A DNA stretch of 7,725 bases from Eubacteriales Family XIII. Incertae Sedis bacterium (GTDB taxonomy: Bacteria > Bacillota > Clostridia > Peptostreptococcales > Anaerovoracaceae), in NCBI GenBank assembly GCA_031281765.1, contig JAITEX010000063.1, forward strand, positions 1-7,725, read 5' to 3'. The first letter of the stretch is position 1; each line of letters starts with the position of its first letter. The notes under the pieces are model-generated. The model did not search any database. It was not told the origin of the DNA and saw nothing but the letters and a program-made list of their open reading frames with translations. This document shows positions 1-5,203 of this stretch, piece after piece. The position numbers were made by a program, and so were the translations under genes.

Positions 1-822
1 GGCGCTACGACGATACCGCAGATGGCGCAGCAGGCGGCAGCCGCAAAGATCCCGTTCGGGCTCTACATCTTTACGGGTACGCCCGAAGTGCGCGAAGCGC
101 TGAACGCCAACGAGTATTATGCGGGCGCTGTCGCTTCCGACCTTGAGGCTGACGGCAAGATTCTCGGTGAAAAAGCGTATGCCGACGGCGCCAGGACCGC
201 CTGTATCATCGGCGGCAACAAGGGCGACCTGAATATGGACAACCGCTCCAAGGGCTTCTATGCCGGATTTGAAGGCGCGGGCGGCAAAGTCGTAGCCGAG
301 GAACGCTGCACGGACAATAGCGAAGCGCTCGCGAAGGCGCAGTCCATGTTCTCCGCGAACAAGGACGTCGACGCTGTCTACATCATGGTCGGCGACTACA
401 CCGAAGGCACGTTCACGGCTATGGACCAGCTCGGAATCACCGATTGCAAGGCCTACCTGTCCGCGGTCAACGCCGGCTCGGCCCCGCTGATCAAGGAAGG
501 CAAGATTGCCGCCGGTTCCGGCGGAACCACCTTTGCCTGCAACATCGGCCCGACGCTTATCATCAATATGCTCGACGGCCATGCCATCAAGGACAAGGAC
601 GGCAATGCTCCGTTCTTCGCCGTTCCTACCTCACTCGTGACCCCCGAGAATGTTGACGCATACATCGAAGTATTCCTTGCGGAGGGCGCGAAGCCCGTCA
701 CTCCCGATATGATTAAGAAGCTCTGCTTCCGGACCAATCCGGATGTCTCCTATGACACCTATGTAGAGTCAATCGCGAATGACTTCACGGTAGACGCCAT
801 TCTTAAGGCAAACGGAAAATAA
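1..822 (+). CDS. ABC transporter substrate-binding protein, CUT2/ribose-type (5' partial)
   Basis: This is the C-terminal 273 residues of a periplasmic-binding-protein-like solute receptor. The reading frame is open from base 1 and the first in-window ATG (22) lies inside the fold, so the true start and any signal peptide or lipobox are upstream of the window. The visible part shows the alternating alpha/beta pattern of the Peripla_BP_4 type: KIPFGLYIFTGTPE (an 'agIPvv'-like strand), a second-lobe ACIIGGNKGD strand and loop, DAVYIMVGD, and a C-terminal GTT...NIGPTLIINMLDG helix region. The family normally has about 300-370 residues, so roughly 50-100 are missing. The two permeases and the RbsA-like ATPase that follow support a sugar or related small-polar-molecule importer. 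The ligand cannot be named. The family call is firm and the substrate is unknown. Confidence 0.87.
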   Translation, partial: GATTIPQMAQQAAAAKIPFGLYIFTGTPEVREALNANEYYAGAVASDLEADGKILGEKAYADGARTACIIGGNKGDLNMDNRSKGFYAGFEGAGGKVVAEERCTDNSEALAKAQSMFSANKDVDAVYIMVGDYTEGTFTAMDQLGITDCKAYLSAVNAGSAPLIKEGKIAAGSGGTTFACNIGPTLIINMLDGHAIKDKDGNAPFFAVPTSLVTPENVDAYIEVFLAEGAKPVTPDMIKKLCFRTNPDVSYDTYVESIANDFTVDAILKANGK

Positions 823-838
823 GAACAAAATTATAGCT

Positions 839-869
839 ATAAGGGCAGCCGTACTGCGGTTGCCCTTAT
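839..869 (+). terminator. Hairpin between binding-protein and permease genes (attenuating/processing hairpin or weak terminator)
   Basis: Bases 839-851 pair with 857-869 in a 13-bp stem (one G-T pair, 848 with 860) with a 5-nt loop, TACTG. The right arm is followed by TTATAGAG, a poor T tract. It lies 16 nt after the binding-protein stop and 30 nt before the next start. Inference: partial termination, or 3' protection after processing, so that the receptor is made in excess over the membrane complex, as is known for malE and rbsB-like operons. Confidence 0.7.
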
Positions 870-899
870 TTATAGAGAGTGGATATAGAGAGGTGATAC

Positions 900-1898
900 A
901 TGTTATCTGCGTTATCTGAAGCAACGAATGAAAAACAACCCACACTCAATGAGAAGACTCGTACGCTGATTTTTGGCATCGGCGTGATTATCGTCACCGT
1001 ACTTATATTTTTTCTGTTCAATATCCTCACGCACGGCGTCTTTCTCGAGTGGTCGAATATCAAAATTCTTCTGAGCCAAATGGTATGGCCCTCGTTTATG
1101 GCGTGGGGCATGACCTTCCTCTTCGCCTGCGGCTACACGGATTTGTCCTGGGGCGCCGTAGTCGTGCTCGGCTCGTTCGCGACCGGCGTTTTCGGCAACG
1201 CCTACGGACTCGCGGCCGCCATTATTGCGGGCGTGGTGGTCGGCTCGGTACTCGTCTTTATCAATTTCTGCGTATTCGCGTTTACGAAGATACCGTCGTG
1301 GATCGCGGGCATCAGCCTTGCGATGGTGTACGAAGCCATTTCCGTACTGCTGAAGACAAATGAAAAGACCGGCCCCTTAGTGGAAAAGGCCTTGGCAAAG
1401 GACCTGCAGTTTCTCGCGCGTCTGCCGTACAGCCTCATCATTCTCGCCGTCGGCTTCGTCATCATTTACTTTATATATAATAAGACCTCAATCGGTTTCA
1501 ATATCCGTTCCATAGGCGGCAACCCGAAGGTCGCGACGGCCCTCGGCGTCAACCTGAAGCGGACGCTGCTCTGGGTCGGCCTTATCACGGGCCTGCTGAT
1601 CGGCGTCACGTCCTATATCCAGGAGAGTTATTCGGGCTACACGACGGTCAAAACGGGGCTTACGAGCATCTTTCTCATATTCCAGCCGCTCGCCATTGCG
1701 CTGCTCGCTGATATTATGCAAAAGCGCATCAACGTGGTCATCGCGGTGCCCATCTGCTCCTTCCTGCTCTACGCCGTATTCAACTGCCTCACGCTCATGC
1801 ACGTTGAATCCGGGACCCTGCAGGAAGCGATGCTCGCGCTCTTCCTCATTGTCTTTGGCATTGTGGGGCAGCGGAAAGTAAAGGGGGTCGTGAAATGA
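900..1898 (+). CDS. ABC transporter permease, CUT2/BPD_transp_2 family, divergent subunit
   Basis: This is an integral membrane subunit of 332 residues that would form half of the translocation path for the ligand delivered by the upstream receptor. About eight to ten hydrophobic segments are visible, for example near residues 23-42, 82-100, 104-128, 133-151, 174-193, 221-240, 277-298 and 308-323. The family's DLSVG-type motif appears as TDLSWGAVVVLG (residues 80-91), and the cytoplasmic ATPase-contact region as IGGNPKVATALGVNLKR (205-221). The Gly-rich segment typical of RbsC-like permeases (GG...GG near residue 250-270) is replaced by FQPLAIALLADI, so this copy is more divergent than the second permease. 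The ATG at 900 is preceded by GAGAGGTGA (888-896), which supports the start. Its stop overlaps the ATPase start by 4 bp. The substrate is unknown. Confidence 0.86.
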   Translation: MLSALSEATNEKQPTLNEKTRTLIFGIGVIIVTVLIFFLFNILTHGVFLEWSNIKILLSQMVWPSFMAWGMTFLFACGYTDLSWGAVVVLGSFATGVFGNAYGLAAAIIAGVVVGSVLVFINFCVFAFTKIPSWIAGISLAMVYEAISVLLKTNEKTGPLVEKALAKDLQFLARLPYSLIILAVGFVIIYFIYNKTSIGFNIRSIGGNPKVATALGVNLKRTLLWVGLITGLLIGVTSYIQESYSGYTTVKTGLTSIFLIFQPLAIALLADIMQKRINVVIAVPICSFLLYAVFNCLTLMHVESGTLQEAMLALFLIVFGIVGQRKVKGVVK

Positions 1899-3400
1899 CA
1901 GAGACGAAGAATTTGCTCGAAATACGCGGGCTCTACAAGAGTTTCGGCTCCACAAAGGCAAACATCAACGTGGACTTTACGCTGCGCCCCGGCGAGATAA
2001 AGGGGCTTATCGGCGAGAACGGTTCCGGGAAGTCGACGCTGCTCTCGCAGATTGCGGGCATTTACGGGCACGACGCCGGCGAGATGTTCGTCAAGGGCGA
2101 GCCCTACGACCCTGCGTCGCCGCTCGACGCGAACCGCGCGGGCATTGCGATGGTCATGCAGGAGCTCGGCGTGATAGAGAAGCTGCCCATCGCCATCAAT
2201 ATGTATCTCGGGCGTCTGGACCGGTTTACGACGGCCGGCGTGATAGACCGGAAGCTGCTGCGCAAGGAGGCGAACGCGGTCCTCGAAAAATGGGACCTCC
2301 CCTTATTCGGCAAGAACGCGATGCCGTCCGGCGCTATCGAGCATAATAAAATAATAGAGCTGGCGCGCGCGCTTTCGGTGGAGCCGGATATTCTGCTGCT
2401 CGATGAAATCACGCAGTCCCTGTCGCATAACAACCGCGACAAGCTCTACAATATAATGAACAAATTCAAGGCGCTCGGAAAGTCCGTCATCGTCATCACG
2501 CACGACATCGACGAGATGATTGCCATCGCCGATTCCATTACGGTGCTGCGCGACGGCGAAGTAGTCGGCGATGTGGTCACCGCGGAAACCACGGCGGAAA
2601 AGATACGGTATATGATGGTCGGCCGCGAAATCAGCGGCGACTACTACCGCGCGGACACGGCGCCGGATTTCCGGGACGAGGTGGTCCTGAAAGCCGAAGG
2701 CATGACCTTGCCCGGAGAAATAGAGGACCTTTCGTTCGAGCTGCACAAGGGCGAGATACTCGGCTTCTGCGGCCTCAGCGATTCGGGCATACACTCCGTC
2801 GGCAAGGCGATTTACGGCCTGTCGAAACTGAAGGCCGGCACGGTGCATCTGGCCGCGGACGGCACGCGCATAAGGAACGGCGCGACGGCGCTGAAACGCA
2901 AGATGGCCTATGTGCCGAAGGACCGGGACAACGAAGCGCTCATGCTTCACGCGAGAATTGTCGACAACGCGACTCTGCCGTCGCTGAGCATTGTCAAATC
3001 TTTTCTTGACTTTCTTTCGCCGCGCAAGCTAAAGAAGCTGTCAAATGAAATGATTGACAAGCTCACGGTCAAGACGACGGGCTACGCGCAGAACATCGAC
3101 GCGCTGTCCGGCGGCAACAAGCAGAAAGTCAATCTCGGACGGTGGCTCGCGAAGGACCTCGACGTCCTGATTCTCGACTGCCCGACGCGCGGCGTCGACG
3201 TCGGCGTGAAGGCCTACATCTATCAGCTGATGAAGGACGCCAAAGCGCAGGGGATAGCCATGGTCTTGATTTCGGATGAACTGACGGAGGTCATCGGTAT
3301 GGCGGACCGGCTCATCGTCATGAAAGACGGCCGCCCGGTGAGGAACATTGAGCGCGGCGATTCCTTTACGGAGCACTCGGTGATAGAGGTGATGATATGA
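1895..3400 (+). CDS. Sugar-type ABC transporter ATPase with two fused ABC domains (RbsA/MglA-like), one ATP site degenerate
   Basis: This is a cytoplasmic protein of 501 residues (RbsA-like proteins are about 500) that powers import. Domain 1 has Walker A GENGSGKST (40-48), Q-loop Q89, Walker B with catalytic Glu ILLLDE (166-171) and H-loop H203. Its signature is lost: GAIEH (146-150) stands where LSxGQ/E is expected. Domain 2 has a degenerate Walker A, GLSDSGIH (293-300), in which Lys is Ile299 and Ser/Thr is His300. It has an intact signature, LSGGNKQK (404-411), but Walker B reads LILDCPTRGVDVG with Cys429 in place of the catalytic Glu. Asp461 sits at the switch-His position. Since ATP sites form between domains, site 1 (domain 1 Walker motifs plus domain 2 signature) is complete and site 2 is degenerate on both faces. 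The ATG overlaps the previous stop (ATGA, 1895-1898) and the TGA overlaps the next start. Confidence 0.93.
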   Translation: MTETKNLLEIRGLYKSFGSTKANINVDFTLRPGEIKGLIGENGSGKSTLLSQIAGIYGHDAGEMFVKGEPYDPASPLDANRAGIAMVMQELGVIEKLPIAINMYLGRLDRFTTAGVIDRKLLRKEANAVLEKWDLPLFGKNAMPSGAIEHNKIIELARALSVEPDILLLDEITQSLSHNNRDKLYNIMNKFKALGKSVIVITHDIDEMIAIADSITVLRDGEVVGDVVTAETTAEKIRYMMVGREISGDYYRADTAPDFRDEVVLKAEGMTLPGEIEDLSFELHKGEILGFCGLSDSGIHSVGKAIYGLSKLKAGTVHLAADGTRIRNGATALKRKMAYVPKDRDNEALMLHARIVDNATLPSLSIVKSFLDFLSPRKLKKLSNEMIDKLTVKTTGYAQNIDALSGGNKQKVNLGRWLAKDLDVLILDCPTRGVDVGVKAYIYQLMKDAKAQGIAMVLISDELTEVIGMADRLIVMKDGRPVRNIERGDSFTEHSVIEVMI

Positions 3401-4380
3401 GAAAATTGAATATCAAATTACAGGACATCGTCCCCATTATCGCGTTTCTGATAGTGCTCCTGTTCTTCACGGTGCAGAGCGGCGGGAGAATGCTGTCGCC
3501 CTTCAATCTCAACCTGCTTATCGACCAGTCCATGGTCGTCATACTGATTGGCTCAGGCATGCTCTTTGTCGTGGCGCAGGGTTCCATTGACCTCTCGGTC
3601 GGCGTCAACCTCGCGCTGTCCGGCGTCCTCGGCATGTGGGTATCGGAGAAGCTCGAATCCCCCTATCTGATGATAGCCGCCGCCATTGTGGTCGGGCTGC
3701 TGATGGGGCTGCTGAACGGCGTTATTGTCGCGAAGCTGAAAGTCCCGTCCTTTATGCTCACCTTGGCAATGCTGATAGGCGTGCGCGGCATCGTCCATTA
3801 TATCCAGTTCAAAACCGACGTGTCCTATGTGTCGCCGGACCTCTACTGGATGAACGAGCCGGGCAACAAAATCGTTATCTTCCTCGTGATTCTGGCCATT
3901 ATGTACTATGTCTTTGAATTCACGCGGGTAGGGCGTAATAGCCAGGCAATCGGCGAGAACGAGATTGTCGCGAAATATGTCGGCGTGCGCGTGGACCTGA
4001 TGAAGATAGTCGCGTTCGGCCTGTCCGGCATGATGGCGGGCTGCGCCTCGGTATTCTCGATACTGACCGTCGGCGGCACGAGCCAGACGATGGGCTCATT
4101 TATGGAGATGAAAGTCGCGATGGCCGTATTCCTCGGCGGCGTGCTCGTCACGGGCGGCATCACGGCGCGTATGTACAAGGTGATACTCGGCTCCTTCACG
4201 ATTACGATTGTCGTCAACGGCTTAGCCATCATCGGCCTGCCGCAGACGGAAGTCTCGCAGTCCGTAGAGGGCGTACTGCTGCTGCTCATCCTGTTTGCGA
4301 CCATTGTCGCGAACCGGCGGAACGCGCGGCAGGCCGCGATCCCCGATGACGACGCATTGCAAGCGGACGGTTCCGCGTAA
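3397..4380 (+). CDS. ABC transporter permease, CUT2/BPD_transp_2 family, RbsC-like second subunit
   Basis: This is the second membrane subunit (327 residues) and probably forms a heterodimer with the permease at 900-1898. It is closer to the family standard. It has a hydrophobic segment at 11-25, a canonical GSIDLSVGVNLALSG motif (62-76), LLMGLLNGVIVAKLKVPSFMLTL-like core helices (101-123, quoted in part: LNGVIVAKLKVPSF), the cytoplasmic coupling stretch GRNSQAIGENEIVAKYVGVRVD (179-200, key residues G179, G186, N188, G196), and a Gly-rich FLGGVLVTGG segment (245-254). The polar C-terminal tail (about 306-327) is cytoplasmic in style. The start ATG overlaps the ATPase stop (ATGA, 3397-3400), so translation is probably coupled. 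The gene ends in tandem stops, TAA TAA. No convincing terminator follows before the tRNA promoter. The substrate is unknown. Confidence 0.9.
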   Translation: MRKLNIKLQDIVPIIAFLIVLLFFTVQSGGRMLSPFNLNLLIDQSMVVILIGSGMLFVVAQGSIDLSVGVNLALSGVLGMWVSEKLESPYLMIAAAIVVGLLMGLLNGVIVAKLKVPSFMLTLAMLIGVRGIVHYIQFKTDVSYVSPDLYWMNEPGNKIVIFLVILAIMYYVFEFTRVGRNSQAIGENEIVAKYVGVRVDLMKIVAFGLSGMMAGCASVFSILTVGGTSQTMGSFMEMKVAMAVFLGGVLVTGGITARMYKVILGSFTITIVVNGLAIIGLPQTEVSQSVEGVLLLLILFATIVANRRNARQAAIPDDDALQADGSA

Positions 4381-4392
4381 TAAAAATTTTTC

Positions 4393-4421
4393 TTTACGGG
4401 CGCGCGATAATGCGGTATAAT
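4393..4421 (+). promoter_or_regulatory. Sigma-70-type promoter of the tRNA-Phe gene
   Basis: The -35 is TTTACG (4393-4398), followed by a 17-bp spacer and a perfect -10 TATAAT (4416-4421). Transcription would start near 4428, about 9 nt before the mature tRNA 5' end at 4437. The spacing and the perfect -10 make this convincing. The spacer contains the left arm of an inverted repeat described separately. Confidence 0.75.
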
Positions 4422-4440
4422 AATACCTGCGCGCGCGCCC
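4398..4440. repeat. Perfect 9-bp inverted repeat flanking the tRNA promoter -10 and entering the tRNA 5' end
   Basis: GGGCGCGCG (4398-4406) is the exact reverse complement of CGCGCGCCC (4432-4440), with 25 bp between. The left arm sits in the -35/-10 spacer and the right arm covers the last 5 leader bases plus tRNA bases 1-4. Both arms are transcribed together only if RNA from the upstream ABC operon reads through. There is no T tract, so it is not an intrinsic terminator. Confidence 0.7.
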
Positions 4441-4512
4441 AGATAGCTCAGTTGGTAGAGCAGTAGACTGAAAATCTACGTGTCCTTGGTTCAATTCCGA
4501 GTCTGGGCACCA
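4437..4512 (+). tRNA. tRNA-Phe (anticodon GAA)
   Basis: This is a complete 76-nt cloverleaf. The acceptor is GCCCAGA (4437-4443) with TCTGGGC (4502-4508). The D stem is GCTC/GAGC (4446-4449/4458-4461) with an AGTTGGTA loop. The anticodon stem is GTAGA/TCTAC (4463-4467/4475-4479) with loop CTGAAAA, placing GAA at 4470-4472. The variable region is GTGTC. The T stem is CTTGG/CCGAG (4485-4489/4497-4501, one G-T pair) with loop TTCAATT. The discriminator is A4509 and CCA is encoded at 4510-4512. It is a single-gene unit with its own promoter and terminator, lying between the ABC operon and the iron locus. Confidence 0.98.
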
Positions 4513-4527
4513 GTAAGCGCAAAACGA

Positions 4528-4566
4528 GCCGTCCGGTCATTTCGACCGGGCGGTCTGTTTTTTTTT
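4528..4566 (+). terminator. Rho-independent terminator after tRNA-Phe
   Basis: The stem is CCGTCCGGTC (4529-4538) with GACCGGGCGG (4544-4553): 10 bp, one T-G pair, and a 5-nt loop ATTTC. It is followed by CTG... and nine consecutive T (4558-4566). This is a textbook intrinsic terminator. It ends the tRNA transcript and any read-through from the ABC operon, insulating the iron locus. Confidence 0.95.
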
Positions 4567-4576
4567 CGCAAATCGC

Positions 4577-4605
4577 TTGCATTTCTGGTTAGCTTATGCT
4601 AATCT
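4577..4605 (+). promoter_or_regulatory. Candidate promoter of the feo operon
   Basis: The -35 is TTGCAT (4577-4582), followed by a 17-bp spacer and -10 TAATCT (4600-4605). TGC lies just before the -10, which fits an extended -10 (TGn). An alternative -10, TATAGT (4605-4610), has no good -35. A start near 4612 would leave a leader of about 60 nt. Operator 1 lies between the two hexamers and operator 2 just past the start, as expected for a repressed promoter. The hexamers are moderate matches, so this is a candidate only. Confidence 0.5.
4587..4604. promoter_or_regulatory. Feo operator 1: metalloregulator-type dyad
   Basis: GGTTAGC-TTAT-GCTAATC is a dyad with 7-bp arms, one arm mismatch and a 4-bp centre. 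It shares its half-sites and spacing with the dyads at 4614-4631 and 5158-5175. The TAGC-N4-GCTA geometry resembles DtxR-family sites, notably enterobacterial MntR boxes. The position between -35 and -10 suggests repression. The regulator itself is not in the window. Confidence 0.7.
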
Positions 4606-4613
4606 ATAGTATC

Positions 4614-4631
4614 GGTTAGATTGAGCTAACC
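4614..4631. promoter_or_regulatory. Feo operator 2: metalloregulator-type dyad
   Basis: GGTTAG-ATTGAG-CTAACC has perfect 6-bp arms. It lies exactly 27 bp (start to start) from operator 1, just downstream of the inferred transcription start, so tandem binding with operator 1 is likely. It matches the 18-bp frame of the other two sites. Confidence 0.72.
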
Positions 4632-4670
4632 CGGTTCGCTAGTTACTATATGAAGGGTCTGCGGTGAAAC

Positions 4671-4883
4671 ATGATGCCTTTATCGTTGGCAAAGGTCGGA
4701 GAGGACATCTCCATAAAGAAAATCTCGGGCAAGTCCGATGCGCGGCTTTTCCTGAAAAAACTTGGCTTTGTACCCGGCGCGCATGTCTGCATTGTCACAA
4801 AGCTCAATGAGAACGTGATAGTGAACATCAAGGAATCGCGCATAGCTATCAGCCGCGAGATGGCGGCAAAGATTATGGTTTGA
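4671..4883 (+). CDS. feoA: FeoA family protein, first copy (divergent)
   Basis: This is a small cytoplasmic SH3-like protein of 70 residues (FeoA proteins are about 70-85), expected to bind FeoB and modulate ferrous iron uptake. Family marks are an N-terminal PLSLAKVGED strand, the helix and turn ARLFLKKLGFVPGAHVCIV (24-42), which matches the usual 'rrLxdLGlxPG' core, and the final strand pair IVNIKESRIAISREMAAKIMV (50-70, key features R57, A59 and the SREMA helix). It lacks the APLGDP loop present in the second copy, so the two are not recent duplicates. Two adjacent ATG codons exist (4671, 4674). The weak GGTG (4663-4666) is 4 nt from the first and 7 nt from the second, so 4674 may be the real start. 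It is the first gene of the operator-controlled iron locus. Confidence 0.88.
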   Translation: MMPLSLAKVGEDISIKKISGKSDARLFLKKLGFVPGAHVCIVTKLNENVIVNIKESRIAISREMAAKIMV

Positions 4884-4902
4884 GTGAAAGGAGAGACTGC
4901 CC

Positions 4903-5127
4903 ATGCAAACACTGAAAGAAGTAAAGCCCGGAACGACGGTGCGCGTGGTAAAGGTGGACGGTGAAAACCGGCCCATGAAGCGCCGCATCATGGAAATGGG
5001 AATCACGAAAGGCGTGGACGTCTATGTCCGCAAAGTGGCGCCCCTCGGCGACCCCGTCGAGGTGACGGTGCGAGGCTATGAGCTGTCGCTGCGCAGGGCC
5101 GACGCGGAACAGATACAGGTGGAGTAA
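4903..5127 (+). CDS. feoA: FeoA family protein, second copy (canonical)
   Basis: This is a 74-residue cytoplasmic FeoA of the standard form, probably a regulator or partner of the FeoB G-domain or membrane core. Clear signatures are LKEVKPGTTVRVVKV at the N-terminus, MKRRIMEMGITKGVDVYV (25-42, the usual 'RRLxxMGlxpG' block), the APLGDPVEV loop and strand (46-54) and GYELSLRRADAEQIQV (58-73). The ATG at 4903 has a strong AAAGGAGAG site (4887-4895) at 7 nt. It starts 19 nt after the first feoA stop, so the two are co-transcribed. It ends with tandem stops, TAA TAA, and is followed by a 76-bp gap carrying a third operator before feoB. Confidence 0.95.
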   Translation: MQTLKEVKPGTTVRVVKVDGENRPMKRRIMEMGITKGVDVYVRKVAPLGDPVEVTVRGYELSLRRADAEQIQVE

Positions 5128-5157
5128 TAATTTTGGAATCATTATTTTTTATCAATA

Positions 5158-5175
5158 AGTTAGCGCCTGCTAACG
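5158..5175. promoter_or_regulatory. Feo operator 3, between second feoA and feoB
   Basis: GTTAGC-GCCT-GCTAAC (5159-5174) is a perfect 6-bp dyad with the same centre length as operators 1 and 2. It begins 30 bp after the feoA stop and ends 28 bp before the feoB ATG. A weak promoter-like pair, TTGGAA (5133-5138) and TAAGTT (5156-5161), overlaps it. This suggests that feoB has its own regulated promoter or that bound repressor blocks elongation. Confidence 0.72.
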
Positions 5176-5192
5176 TACTACGGAATAGAAGT

Positions 5193-5199
5193 AAGGAGG
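5193..5199 (+). promoter_or_regulatory. Ribosome binding site of feoB
   Basis: AAGGAGG lies 4 nt before the ATG at 5204. It is the strongest Shine-Dalgarno match in the window and fixes the feoB start. Confidence 0.88.
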
Positions 5200-5203
5200 A
5201 TAT

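Noticed and set aside
2303..2950. 215-codon open frame on the minus strand
   Set aside because: It is fully antisense to the RbsA-like ATPase gene, whose motifs are clear. Its own translation is rich in Arg, Val and His with no recognisable domain, as expected for a shadow in GC-rich DNA.
4382..4391. AAAAATTTTT after the second permease as an ABC-operon terminator
   Set aside because: There is no GC stem before the T run. Transcription more likely reads on to the strong terminator at 4528-4566.
4437..4512. tRNA gene as an integration site for a mobile element
   Set aside because: No integrase, no direct repeat of the tRNA 3' end and no foreign-looking genes are seen on either side in the window.
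4587..4631. Fur box in the feoA promoter
   Set aside because: The dyads do not contain GATAAT-type Fur hexamers; GTTAG/CTAAC half-sites fit a DtxR/MntR-type regulator better.
5126..5150. AATAAT...ATTATT followed by T residues after the second feoA, terminator-like
   Set aside because: The stem is only 6 A-T pairs with a 9-nt loop and is too weak to be an intrinsic terminator. It overlaps tandem stop codons and AT-rich promoter-like DNA.
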